The notes under the pieces were generated by a model. The model saw only the letters and a program-made list of their open reading frames with translations. It was not told the DNA's origin and searched no databases. 64,000 nt of DNA from Pseudomonadota bacterium. Lineage in GTDB: Bacteria > Pseudomonadota > Alphaproteobacteria > Rickettsiales > SXRF01. The stretch spans positions 148,164 to 212,163 of the forward strand of contig CAUJHR010000011.1 in the NCBI GenBank assembly GCA_963205195.1, given 5' to 3'. Below, in pieces: positions 16,488 to 25,448 of this stretch (within the stretch, counting starts at the first letter, position 1; each line of letters starts with the position of its first letter). A program made the position numbers and the translations under genes.

Positions 16488-18521
16488 CTAACTGGAAGTA
16501 TTTTTTATAGTTTTGTTGATTAAGTCATTGGATTTTTTAAATACTTCGCTAGCATCTAGTTTCGAGCTATCAATAATATATGCATCATCCGCTGGCCTAA
16601 GAGGAGCTATGGCCCTTTTTTCATCACGTTCATCACGCTCACGCAGATCCTCTAGTACTGAATCAAACACTACCTCTATTCCTTGTCCCTGTAATTCCTT
16701 ATGGCGGCGTTTTGCACGGGCGAATAATGTTGCAGTGATAAAAAACTTAAAGTTTGCATCAGGGCACACAACAGTGCCTATATCCCTGCCATCAAGTACT
16801 GCGCCACGCCCGGAAAGTGCGGATTTTCTAGCAAATTCCCTTTGAAATTCAAGCAAAGCTGATCTTACTTCCGGGAATGCAGAAACTATTGAGGCGGCCT
16901 GGCCTATACGCTCTTGGCGCAGCCTTGGGTTAGCTAAATCTTCAATATCAATAGTGCGAGCTGCTTCCATGGCGTCGGTAAGGTTGGAAGGGTCTTTTCC
17001 CGCATAAATAACTTTCATACCAACAGCGCGGTAAAGACTTCCGGTATCGAGATATTCAAGATTTAAATGCTCGGCCAGCCTACGCGCTAATGTTCCTTTG
17101 CCGGATGCAGCCGGTCCGTCAATCGCCACAACAATAGGTGATGGGTTCGAAGGATGGGTAGGGCGAGGGGCTGAAATCCTGGCTCCAAGACTATTGCACA
17201 GGTCGGAGAAATTAGGAAAGCTGGTTGCTATAGCTGTGGCATCATCTACAGTTACTGGTTCGGTGCTGGCCATGCCCATAACAAGGAATGCCATAGCGAT
17301 GCGGTGGTCAAAATTAGTTGTTACAGTAGCGCCCCCTTTGATTTTGGGTGAGCCTTTTACATATAGATCGTCACCTTCGGCACGCGCTGAAACGCCACAG
17401 GCGGTTAGGGCAGATAGAACAGCATTTAAACGGTCACTTTCTTTAACACGTAATTCTGATAACCCCAACATTTTAGTTTCACCTTTAGCAAAAGCGGCTG
17501 CAACTGCTAAAATAGGGTATTCATCAATCATGGATGGTGCACGGGATGCGGGAACTGTGACTGCCTTTAACTGGCTATATTTAATATGTATATCAGCAAC
17601 AGGTTCCCCGGCTATTTTCCGTTCGTTTAAAAATTCTATTTTTGCCCCCATTTCCTTAAGGGTGGTAAAAAGCCCGATCCTAAGCGGATTTACGCATATA
17701 TTTCGTATTAAAAGGTCTGAATCAGGGCAAATTAGTGCAGCAACTGCTAAGAAAGCGGCAGAAGATGGGTCAGCTGGCACGAAAATCTCGTAATTTGCCA
17801 ATTTCTGGTGTGGCTGGCCAGTGACAGAAATACTCAAAGAGCCATCATCAAGTCGTTGACGTTGAACATTAAATCCAAAATATTCGAGCATATTTTCAGT
17901 ATGGTCGCGAGTTGCTTCTTTTTCAATAATAGTGGTAATTCCAGGTATATTTAGCCCAGCAAGCAATATTGCAGATTTAACCTGAGCTGATGCGACAGGG
18001 AGTGTATAATTAATAGGAAGAGGTGTATCCGTACCTTTAAGTGCAAGCGGCAGGCGGTTGCCGTCACGCGCCTGAAACTGAGCGCCAATCTGGGTCAGGG
18101 GGGTAATAACTCTGGCCATGGGGCGGCTTTTCAGGCTATCGTCACCTGTAAAAAATGTAGTAAAATTATAAGGGGTGACAAGGCCCATTAATAGCCGGGT
18201 GCTAGTTCCCGAATTGCCCATATCAAGGACGTCCAGGCTTTCGCATAATCCGCCAACACCAACACCGATAACAGTCCATTTATCATGTTCACGGCTAATT
18301 GTAACGCCAAGTGAGCGTAGGGCCTCGGCAGTGCATAAAACATCTTCGCCTTCAAGTAAACCGTAGATTTTTGTGGTGCCAATAACCTGTGAGCCAAACA
18401 TCAAAGCACGATGTGAAATTGATTTATCTCCAGCTACTGTGCATTCACCTTTCAGTGCGATGCCCCCTTTTGAAACCATTGGTTTTATTGGTCGGGGGGG
18501 CTGTTTTTTATCTTCATCCAT
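16488..18521 (-). CDS. aroA-cmk: Bifunctional EPSP synthase / cytidylate kinase fusion
   Basis: One uninterrupted 677-codon frame. Residues about 15-445 are EPSP synthase (3-phosphoshikimate + PEP, shikimate pathway): VAGDKSISHRALMFG, GNSGTSTRLLMG, SRPMARVITPL, VASAQVKSAILLAGLN, ATRDHTENML and RVKESDRL. The RDHTE and SAQVK segments are like class II (CP4-type) enzymes, but the residue aligning with the CP4 Ala100 is Gly (GNSGT). After a proline/serine linker (PRPTHPSNPSP) residues about 458-677 are CMP kinase: P-loop GPAASGKGT, LDTGSLYRAVG, LDGRDIGTVVCPDA and RRHKELQGQG. In most alphaproteobacteria aroA and cmk are separate neighbours ahead of rpsA, so this is a fusion of adjacent genes. Fused forms are known in betaproteobacteria. 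Confidence 0.95.
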   Translation of the reverse strand: MDEDKKQPPRPIKPMVSKGGIALKGECTVAGDKSISHRALMFGSQVIGTTKIYGLLEGEDVLCTAEALRSLGVTISREHDKWTVIGVGVGGLCESLDVLDMGNSGTSTRLLMGLVTPYNFTTFFTGDDSLKSRPMARVITPLTQIGAQFQARDGNRLPLALKGTDTPLPINYTLPVASAQVKSAILLAGLNIPGITTIIEKEATRDHTENMLEYFGFNVQRQRLDDGSLSISVTGQPHQKLANYEIFVPADPSSAAFLAVAALICPDSDLLIRNICVNPLRIGLFTTLKEMGAKIEFLNERKIAGEPVADIHIKYSQLKAVTVPASRAPSMIDEYPILAVAAAFAKGETKMLGLSELRVKESDRLNAVLSALTACGVSARAEGDDLYVKGSPKIKGGATVTTNFDHRIAMAFLVMGMASTEPVTVDDATAIATSFPNFSDLCNSLGARISAPRPTHPSNPSPIVVAIDGPAASGKGTLARRLAEHLNLEYLDTGSLYRAVGMKVIYAGKDPSNLTDAMEAARTIDIEDLANPRLRQERIGQAASIVSAFPEVRSALLEFQREFARKSALSGRGAVLDGRDIGTVVCPDANFKFFITATLFARAKRRHKELQGQGIEVVFDSVLEDLRERDERDEKRAIAPLRPADDAYIIDSSKLDASEVFKKSNDLINKTIKNTSS

Positions 18522-18608
18522 ACAAATCCATTTGTCGCATAATATATATTATGGAAAAAATAGGTATAACAAAATCCACATTTGGCATTTTGTTATTATT
18601 ATTTATCC

Positions 18609-19385
18609 TTACATTTCCAGCACCATACCATCAAAACCAGCTAAAACTCCAGCTGGAAGTTCTCCAGATAGTTTATCATAGTCAAATTCATGCGCCATAT
18701 GCGTAAGTATTGCTTGTTTTGGCTTTATCCTGTTTATCCATTCCAGTGTCAGCTCCAGATGTGAATGGCTATAGGACGGTGTATAGCGTAAGCAGTCAAC
18801 CACCCAGTATTTTATACCATTAAGTGCCTCAAAAGATGCTTCTGGCATCACATTTACATCTGTTGAATAAGCAAAATCACCTATCCGGTAGCCAATTGTT
18901 GAGCTTTTACCATGCTGTTGCCTGAATGATTTAATAGATATTTTGCCAATATTGAAGTCATATTGCGGTAAATCTGGTAATATATTCGCCTCTAAGCTTG
19001 GACGAAACATGGCATTTTCCGTTGGTTTTGGTAAAAAAGCATATGAAAAACGCTTCTGGAGTGAGTCTATTATTTCTCCGTTACTGAAAACCGGTATAAT
19101 ATCATTCTGTAACGCATTGAACTGCCTTAGATCATCGAGTCCATGAATGTGATCTGCATGGTCATGCGTATAAAGCACGGCATCTATTTTTTTTATGCCA
19201 GCTCTTAACATCTGCTCCCTGAAATCCGGAGATGTATCAATAACTATATTTAATCCATTGATTTCTATAAGTATTGATACTCTAAGACGCTTGTTTTTAG
19301 GGTTATCCGAGCAGCAAACTTCACAATTGCAGCCAATTATAGGAACGCCTAAAGAATGGCCGCAACCAAGTATGGTAACTTTCAT
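18609..19385 (-). CDS. MBL-fold metal-dependent hydrolase, PhnP-like
   Basis: 258 residues of the metallo-beta-lactamase fold: GCGHSLGVPIIGCNCEVC at the start with a Cys cluster, then the metal motif THDHADHIHGLDDL, a DCLRYTPSYSHSH segment and the late LTHMAHEF histidine. Closest to the PhnP/PqqB-like subgroup, which act as phosphodiesterases, but the physiological substrate in this synteny group is unknown. The start overlaps the tatD stop by 4 nt; metG-tatD-MBL is a conserved alphaproteobacterial string. Confidence 0.85.
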   Translation of the reverse strand: MKVTILGCGHSLGVPIIGCNCEVCCSDNPKNKRLRVSILIEINGLNIVIDTSPDFREQMLRAGIKKIDAVLYTHDHADHIHGLDDLRQFNALQNDIIPVFSNGEIIDSLQKRFSYAFLPKPTENAMFRPSLEANILPDLPQYDFNIGKISIKSFRQQHGKSSTIGYRIGDFAYSTDVNVMPEASFEALNGIKYWVVDCLRYTPSYSHSHLELTLEWINRIKPKQAILTHMAHEFDYDKLSGELPAGVLAGFDGMVLEM

Positions 19386-20158
19386 AATTTTGCCTTATTA
19401 AACAAACGGAAAAAATTATCAGTTGTTATACGGGAACATTCTTCTTCGCTTATACCTTTAAGCCCTGCTAATGCCTTATTTACCTGGACCACGTATGAAG
19501 GTTCATTCCGCTTACCCCTGTATGGTATTGGCGCTAGAAATGGTGAATCAGTTTCTACTAATATACGTTCAAGCGGAACATCTGTTAGTGCATCCCGTAT
19601 AGATTGGGCATTCTTAAAGGTAATGATGCCTGATAGCGATATATAGCCGCCTAACTTTATAGATTCGTCAGCAAGTTGTTTTGTAGAGGTAAAACAATGT
19701 ATCAGGAACTTGAAATTACCATTTGATATTTCTTCATTTAATATATTTATGGTGTCATCTTCTGCATCGCGTGTATGCACAATTAATGGCAATCCGGTTT
19801 CTCGTGCTGCTTTTATATGCTCAATCAAGCTTTGTTTTTGTAATTCCCGGTCACTATATTCATAATGATAATCAAGTCCGGTTTCACCAATGCCAATCAC
19901 CTTTTTTTTGCTGGTTTTAGCTATTAAATCATGGGCCGAAACCACCTTTTGCTTGCCTGAATCATTTGGATGTACTCCTGCTGAGCAAAAAACGCCTTCA
20001 TTTCGTTCAGAAATAGCATAAATATCATCAAATTCTTCCATTTCCGTACATATTGTCTGCATAACCCCTACCCCTGCCGCTTTAGCACGGGCAATCACAT
20101 CATCAATATCGTCCTTGAAATCAGGAAAATTTAGGTGGCAATGGCTATCGACTAACAA
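19382..20158 (-). CDS. tatD: TatD-family deoxyribonuclease
   Basis: Metal-dependent 3'-5' nuclease of the TatD/YcfH family. 258 residues with metal ligands in DSHCHLNF, Glu in GIGETGLDYHY, His in LIVHTRDA, FLIHCFTS and the final Asp in VETDSPFLAP. The start is TTG at 20158, directly abutting the metG TAA; AGAAAGGGG is suitably placed upstream on the minus strand and no in-frame ATG/GTG lies before the DSHCH motif, which begins four codons in. Confidence 0.94.
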   Translation of the reverse strand: MLVDSHCHLNFPDFKDDIDDVIARAKAAGVGVMQTICTEMEEFDDIYAISERNEGVFCSAGVHPNDSGKQKVVSAHDLIAKTSKKKVIGIGETGLDYHYEYSDRELQKQSLIEHIKAARETGLPLIVHTRDAEDDTINILNEEISNGNFKFLIHCFTSTKQLADESIKLGGYISLSGIITFKNAQSIRDALTDVPLERILVETDSPFLAPIPYRGKRNEPSYVVQVNKALAGLKGISEEECSRITTDNFFRLFNKAKL

Positions 20159-21721
20159 TTATACCCCTTTCTCTGCAAAGCGCGGAAATACTGGTTCAGG
20201 GGGGGGGAGTGCAGTTCCGGGCAATAGTGCATGGTCTGATGATAAATATCCAAAACCTCTTTTGTCTATAGGGATAGATAGAAGATTTAGTATTTTAGAT
20301 GAAGAAGCGGGTATAAATGGTTGAATCATAATAGCTATGCACCTTATACCTTCAAGAAGATGATACAATGTTGCATTCATAAGGCGCTCATCAATTTTCT
20401 TCTGCTTCCAAGGTGCTTTATTGTCTATATAATTATTGGCTTCGCTGGAAATTGCCACAATATCAGCCATGATGTCATTAAATTTACAGCCCATGTATTT
20501 CTTATCAATATCTTTGGGTGTATTATCCTCAGTAACATATATTTTATAGAGGAATGACATATCTATTTCATCCTTATCGACCCCATTTGCATCAGGAACC
20601 TTGCCCCCGCAATTTTTAGCCACCATGCTCAAAGTTCTCTGCACGAGATTACCTATATTGTTAGCAAGTTCGCTATTTATAACTGCGATCATTCTGTCGC
20701 GGGAAAAATTTCCGTCATTGCCAAACGGCACTTCACGCATCAAAAACCAACGCGTCTGGTCCAGCCCAAATTCCTCAACCAGGCTTGCCGGGGCAATAGC
20801 ATTTCCTAGAGATTTACTCATTTTTTCGCCTTCAATAGTCCACCAGCCATGTGCGAATATACGTTTGGGAAGAGGAAGTTCCGCCGCCATGAGGAAAGCA
20901 GGCCAATAAACTGTATGAAAACGGATAATATCCTTACCAACCATGTGCATGGAATAGGAATTCTGCCAGAAATCAATGTAATCTTGTGAATTCTTATCAG
21001 GATAACCAAGTGCTGATAAGTAATTAGCTAGTGCATCAAGCCAGACATACATTATATGCTTATCTTTTTGCCCTTCCTGACCTGGAACCGGAATCCCCCA
21101 TGAAAATGTAGTTCGCGATATTGAAAGATCCTTAAGCCCGCCCTTAACGAAAGATATGATCTCGTTACGGCGTGATTCCGGCGCTATAAAATTTTGATTC
21201 TGCTCATAAAATTCCAGCAATTTATCCTGCCATTTTGACAAGTTAAAGAAATAGCTGGGTTCTTCTACCCATTCAACTGCAGCCCCAGTTGGAGCAAGGC
21301 CGTTAACCAGCTCAGATTCCTGGTAATAAGCTTCATCACGCACTGAATACCAACCAGAATAAGCGCCTAAATATATATGTCCATTATCTTGCATTTTTTT
21401 CCATAATGCCTGCGCGGATTTTATATGACGTGGTTCGGTGGTACGGATAAAATCATCATTACTTATATTCATAAGCGCGGTCAGGTTACGGAAGGATTGC
21501 GAAACCCCATCTACAAATGTTTGAGGGGCAACTCCTGCTGCATCTGCTGATTTTTCAACTTTCTGCCCATGCTCATCGGTCCCGGTCAGAAATTTTACAT
21601 TGTTACCAGAAAGGCGCTTGAACCTTGCCAGAACATCACAGGCAACAGAAGTATAGGCATGTCCTATATGCGGCTGGTCATTAACATAGTAAATAGGTGT
21701 GGTTATATAAAAATTATTCAA
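20159..21721 (-). CDS. metG: Methionyl-tRNA synthetase
   Basis: 520-residue class I synthetase. Signature HIGH is HIGH itself at residues 18-21 (PHIGHAYTS) and KMSKS is present near residue 300 (GEKMSKSLGNAIA). The insertion is the form without a four-Cys zinc knuckle, and there is no C-terminal EMAP-like dimerisation domain, both usual for alphaproteobacteria. Overlaps holB by 4 nt. Confidence 0.97.
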   Translation of the reverse strand: MNNFYITTPIYYVNDQPHIGHAYTSVACDVLARFKRLSGNNVKFLTGTDEHGQKVEKSADAAGVAPQTFVDGVSQSFRNLTALMNISNDDFIRTTEPRHIKSAQALWKKMQDNGHIYLGAYSGWYSVRDEAYYQESELVNGLAPTGAAVEWVEEPSYFFNLSKWQDKLLEFYEQNQNFIAPESRRNEIISFVKGGLKDLSISRTTFSWGIPVPGQEGQKDKHIMYVWLDALANYLSALGYPDKNSQDYIDFWQNSYSMHMVGKDIIRFHTVYWPAFLMAAELPLPKRIFAHGWWTIEGEKMSKSLGNAIAPASLVEEFGLDQTRWFLMREVPFGNDGNFSRDRMIAVINSELANNIGNLVQRTLSMVAKNCGGKVPDANGVDKDEIDMSFLYKIYVTEDNTPKDIDKKYMGCKFNDIMADIVAISSEANNYIDNKAPWKQKKIDERLMNATLYHLLEGIRCIAIMIQPFIPASSSKILNLLSIPIDKRGFGYLSSDHALLPGTALPPPEPVFPRFAEKGV

Positions 21722-22797
21722 GCTGCTGCATTCCCTAAAATAAATTCATCGATATTGCTAAGTGAGTGAAAAAATGTAATTGCAACCTGTTTGTAATCCA
21801 GATGCAGCCTTTGTGCCAATAAAAATTGGCTTAAAGCTTCCTGCCATTTTTTTGCCCATATATCCGGTCTGTGCATTTTTACAAGTTTCTCAATTGATGC
21901 CATTTCCGCATCGTTAATTAAGGGAATGACTGCACCTGCAGATTTTTTAGTGATACGTTCTAAAATACAAAGTGTTATATGGGTAAATAATTGCCAGTTA
22001 GCATGGGCTTTTTTCCCGCTTCCTATGCTCTCGCTGAAACGCAGCAAGCGCTGGCTATCCATTTTTTGGGATAAGACAAACAACTCCAGTATCTCATTAT
22101 AAAGTTCCAATGCCCCCTGCTCTTTTAATTCTAACGCAATTCCCGGACTGAAACCTGATATTATGCCAAGGGCTGACAATTCATCCCCTGTGATTTCAGG
22201 AGATGTATGATATAAAGCCCTTTCAAAATTTGAGCGTGAGAGGGGTTTTAAAGCAACAACCCTGCAGCGTGAACGTATAGTAGGAAGCAGTTGCCCTGCA
22301 TTATGTGCTATAAGCATTATAATGGTCTGGGGCGGCGGTTCTTCCAATATTTTTAATATAGAATTGGCTGATTTCACATTCAGTGCATCTGCGCTGTCTA
22401 TGATAACCACCCGCCATTTTCCTTCTGCAGGAGTTAGGGATAATGATTGTGCGATAGTTCGTGATTGCTCAATGCTTATTTCATTGGCGTATTCATCTTT
22501 TTTAGGATCATAAAGCAGCTCTATAACCAGCAAATCAGAGTGGGAATTAGCAACTATGCGGTGAAAAACGGGGTCATTTTCCCGAAGTTCCATATCACCG
22601 CTATCCGAAAGTAAGGCCCGTGCAAAACGATAAGCAAGTGTAGCCTTACCGATGCCGCGTTCTCCAGAAAGTATTATGCCATGGGCAAGTTTTCCGGCTT
22701 TAAGGTCGCTTAATAGCAATTCTTCTATTTCTTCATGACCGTATAGTTTAGTATTTGAGCGCGGAGTTAACTCAGATTTCACAGAAAAACCCCGCAT
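21718..22797 (-). CDS. holB: DNA polymerase III delta' subunit
   Basis: Clamp-loader subunit. 359 residues; AAA+ fold with P-loop GERGIGKAT (45-53), a DSADALN Walker B-like segment and the arginine-finger SRC motif (RSRCRVVALKPL). The ATG at 22797 overlaps tmk by 19 nt and has AAGGA only three to four bases away; a GTG five codons later (22782) would overlap the tmk stop as GTGA with GGGG upstream, so the true start is uncertain by five residues. Confidence 0.93.
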   Translation of the reverse strand: MRGFSVKSELTPRSNTKLYGHEEIEELLLSDLKAGKLAHGIILSGERGIGKATLAYRFARALLSDSGDMELRENDPVFHRIVANSHSDLLVIELLYDPKKDEYANEISIEQSRTIAQSLSLTPAEGKWRVVIIDSADALNVKSANSILKILEEPPPQTIIMLIAHNAGQLLPTIRSRCRVVALKPLSRSNFERALYHTSPEITGDELSALGIISGFSPGIALELKEQGALELYNEILELFVLSQKMDSQRLLRFSESIGSGKKAHANWQLFTHITLCILERITKKSAGAVIPLINDAEMASIEKLVKMHRPDIWAKKWQEALSQFLLAQRLHLDYKQVAITFFHSLSNIDEFILGNAAA

Positions 22798-23432
22798 TTT
22801 TCCTTAATAATACCAACTATTTGCTTATGCAGAGTTTCAGTATCTTTGGTTGCATCTAAAACAACGCATCGCTCCATTTCATTTTGGGCTATCTGCAAAA
22901 AACCTTCGCGGATATTTTGGTGGAATTTAATATCCAGTTGCTCAAAGCGGTTTTCATTTCCACGGCGCGCATCTGCGCGCTTAAGCCCAATTTCAGGGGC
23001 AATATCCAAGATGACCGTAAGGTCGGGCATAAAATTCCCAAAAACCATATTATGCAGTGATTTTATATAAACTTCTCCAATTCCCTTGCCTATTCCCTGA
23101 TAAACCAGTGTTGAATCAAAAAAACGATCACATATTACTATTTTTCCTTCCGTAATCGCTGGTTTTACAATGCGATTTAAGTGGTCACTGCGGGCGGCGG
23201 TAAATAATAATGTTTCTGTTACCGGGTCCCAGGAATCAACAGCGCCGGAAACAAGCAGGGATCTTATCTTCTCGGCATTTTCCGAGCCGCCAGGCTCACG
23301 TGTTGCGATAAATGGAAGGCCGGATTTTTCAAAGTATGTGCTTAGCAGTTTTAGCTGGGTGGATTTGCCGCTACCCTCCCCGCCTTCAAATGTTATAAAA
23401 TAGCCTTTTTTACTGGCGGCTGATATGTGCAT
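22779..23432 (-). CDS. tmk: Thymidylate kinase
   Basis: Phosphorylates dTMP to dTDP. P-loop FEGGEGSGKST, DR motif CDRFFDSTLVYQG, and the LID region KRADARRGNENRFE are all present. Start taken as ATG 23432 (217 aa) because GGGG lies eight bases upstream; an ATG at 23447 has a poorer site and a longer overlap with rlpA. The gene overlaps the 3' end of rlpA by 23 nt. In relatives a dacF-type carboxypeptidase usually sits between rlpA and tmk; it is absent. Confidence 0.95.
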   Translation of the reverse strand: MHISAASKKGYFITFEGGEGSGKSTQLKLLSTYFEKSGLPFIATREPGGSENAEKIRSLLVSGAVDSWDPVTETLLFTAARSDHLNRIVKPAITEGKIVICDRFFDSTLVYQGIGKGIGEVYIKSLHNMVFGNFMPDLTVILDIAPEIGLKRADARRGNENRFEQLDIKFHQNIREGFLQIAQNEMERCVVLDATKDTETLHKQIVGIIKEKCGVFL

Positions 23433-24540
23433 CCTGTACCCCGGCATTTCTTATGACTTGAAGAGCCTTTTCTGCGTCATCCCGGTTGCTAAATGGGCCT
23501 GCCCCCACTCGCCACCATGTTTTTTCACCTCTTTCCACCTTATCAACCGAAACCATTTTTTTATGGTCTTTAATGCCGCTTAGTGAATTTGCAAGATTGT
23601 TGGCATTAGATTGAGAAGAAAAAGAACCTGCGGTTATGTGATAACTGCCCGATGCAGATGGCGATAACCTCAGTTTTCCTGATTTATTTTCTGTACTGGC
23701 GTTGCTTGTAAGTTGCCTTTGTTGCGGCACCTGCATGTAATTCTGGCCTTTCTGAGGATCTTGAGCTTGTTTTATGTAATTTGAAGGCTGGCTATTATCA
23801 AGTAACGGTTTTGGATTGCTCGTATTATCATTGGCCTGAGCTTCACTGATAAATAAATTCCTGTTTTGTGGCTGTGGATAACTTGGTGACAGGTCATTAC
23901 TTTCTATTACCTGTTGGGAATAATTGGCATTACCGCTATCAATATAGGGTTGCTGTGACGTTTCTTGAGATGCTTCTTTGGCTATCTCATATGTTGGCTC
24001 TGTAATTGGCTGGGAGCCCCTGTTATTATAATTTTCATTAAAAGCAACCATATCAATTCTTGGGGATTTACCTGCAATTGAAGCTATATAATCGTCTGTT
24101 TCTTTTTTAAGGAACTGGACGCGCACAGGCTGAGTGCTTTTTAGGCCAATAAGCTCGGCTGAGTGCTTGGAAAGGTCAATTATACGGTTACTATGAAAAG
24201 GACCGCGATCATTAATGCGGCAAACTATAGTTTTATTATTACTTAAATTAGTGACTAGAACTAATGATGGTATAGGTAGTGTAGGGTGAGCCGCTGTAAT
24301 ATCTTCCTGGTCAAATATCTCGCCGCTGGCTGTGCGTTTACCATGGAAGCCGGGGCCATACCATGAAGCATCGCCTATTTTATCATAAGTTGAATCTGCT
24401 GCCGGGTAATATGTTTTACCGTTTATTTCATATGGCTTGCCGATCTTTACGCCGGAAAATTTAGGGTTTGATTCTGAGCAGGCTGCGAGTAGTAATATAA
24501 TTATATAGCCGCTTATTACCTTAAATTTATATGGTAGCAT
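23410..24540 (-). CDS. rlpA: RlpA-like septal lipoprotein with SPOR domain
   Basis: Start ATG 24540 is chosen over one at 24585 because GGGGA is six bases upstream and it gives a clean lipoprotein signal with lipobox LAAC (Cys21). Then a double-psi beta-barrel (about 55-150: GDASWYGPGFHGKRTASGE, NDRGPFHSNRIIDLS), a long Gln/Asn/Ser-rich linker (about 165-290) and a C-terminal SPOR domain (about 300-376, YHITAGSFSSQSNA). RlpA proteins are outer membrane lytic transglycosylases that act on denuded glycan, and SPOR targets them to the septum. Catalytic Asp/His equivalents are present. Confidence 0.92.
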   Translation of the reverse strand: MLPYKFKVISGYIIILLLAACSESNPKFSGVKIGKPYEINGKTYYPAADSTYDKIGDASWYGPGFHGKRTASGEIFDQEDITAAHPTLPIPSLVLVTNLSNNKTIVCRINDRGPFHSNRIIDLSKHSAELIGLKSTQPVRVQFLKKETDDYIASIAGKSPRIDMVAFNENYNNRGSQPITEPTYEIAKEASQETSQQPYIDSGNANYSQQVIESNDLSPSYPQPQNRNLFISEAQANDNTSNPKPLLDNSQPSNYIKQAQDPQKGQNYMQVPQQRQLTSNASTENKSGKLRLSPSASGSYHITAGSFSSQSNANNLANSLSGIKDHKKMVSVDKVERGEKTWWRVGAGPFSNRDDAEKALQVIRNAGVQDAHISRQ

Positions 24541-24541
24541 A

Positions 24542-25366
24542 TTATTCCCCAATTGCTTGCGATAGTTTACCAATTGCTGTAGCAAAATAGCGCGAACGGT
24601 TCCATTTAAGCAAGACCTTAAAATTATTGCTCCCCTCCTCTATCTTTTCGCCATCTATCCAGCCCTCTGAACTCAGGTAATTGGCTATAGAGGCGAATAT
24701 ATCAGCTTGTGAATACCATATATCACGTTTGCCATCACCATCGAAATCCACGGCATATTTAAGGAAGCTGGTAGGCATGAACTGACACTGGCCAAATGCC
24801 CCGGCCCATGACCCCTGGAAAGAATCAGCGGGCATTTTTTCCATATCCATTATCTTTATGGCTTTAATCAGCTCGTCGCGGAAGAAAGAACTACGCCTGC
24901 CTTCGTAAGCAAGCGTTGCCAAGGATGATATGACATTGAAATTACCAGCATTTTCGCCATAGTTTGTTTCCATACCCCATAAAGCTACTATAACTTTTGC
25001 GGGAACAGAGTATTTTTTAGCTACTTTCTCCAGCAATTCCTTATTCTCTGCTAGTTCCGCACGGCCATTTTTTATGCGTGCTTTAGTAACGGTCTTTTCT
25101 ATGTATTCTTCAATTGTGATCTTATTTTCAGGTTGCTTGCGGTCCAGTTCAATTACATTATCCAAAAATTCTATATTATTAAAAACATCGCTTATAGTAG
25201 ATGCTGATATTCCCTGTAAGGCGGCATCCTGGCGTAAATCATTAAGCCATAAACCAAATGGTTTCTCAGTATTAGTTGAAATCCCTGCATCCTGTGCGCT
25301 TGCTTTAAAAAATGCCATACTAAAAAAAGAAAGGCATAATAATGTTATATAAATAATATTTTTCAT
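24542..25366 (-). CDS. mltB: Lytic murein transglycosylase, MltB family
   Basis: Cleaves peptidoglycan glycan strands to 1,6-anhydro products. 274 residues with a signal peptide (cleavage near ASA, about residue 24). Catalytic Glu133 in LWGMETNYG, followed by STLAYEGRRSSFF-like and GSWAGAFGQCQFMPTSF motifs and a DGDGKRDIW calcium-like loop. It stops right after the transglycosylase core and lacks the C-terminal peptidoglycan-binding domain seen in longer MltB-type enzymes. AGGAT precedes the ATG. rlpA follows after 1 nt, giving a peptidoglycan-processing pair. Confidence 0.92.
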   Translation of the reverse strand: MKNIIYITLLCLSFFSMAFFKASAQDAGISTNTEKPFGLWLNDLRQDAALQGISASTISDVFNNIEFLDNVIELDRKQPENKITIEEYIEKTVTKARIKNGRAELAENKELLEKVAKKYSVPAKVIVALWGMETNYGENAGNFNVISSLATLAYEGRRSSFFRDELIKAIKIMDMEKMPADSFQGSWAGAFGQCQFMPTSFLKYAVDFDGDGKRDIWYSQADIFASIANYLSSEGWIDGEKIEEGSNNFKVLLKWNRSRYFATAIGKLSQAIGE

Positions 25367-25384
25367 AATATCCTAGGTGTAAAA

Positions 25385-25420
25385 TGTAAAAATAAAGCCC
25401 CAAGCCATGCCTGGAGCTTT
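25385..25420 (-). terminator. Intrinsic terminator of the 25449-25895 gene
   Basis: A 12-bp stem (25394-25405 with 25409-25420, two G-T wobbles, three-base loop) reads on the minus strand into ATTTTTA. It separates the upstream small gene from mltB. Confidence 0.8.
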
Positions 25421-25448
25421 ATATGTATTACTTGTAATTATTTAAAAG

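Noticed and set aside
23873..23881. TGTGGATAA, a DnaA box on the minus strand
   Set aside because: Lies inside the rlpA linker coding sequence, isolated; probably chance.
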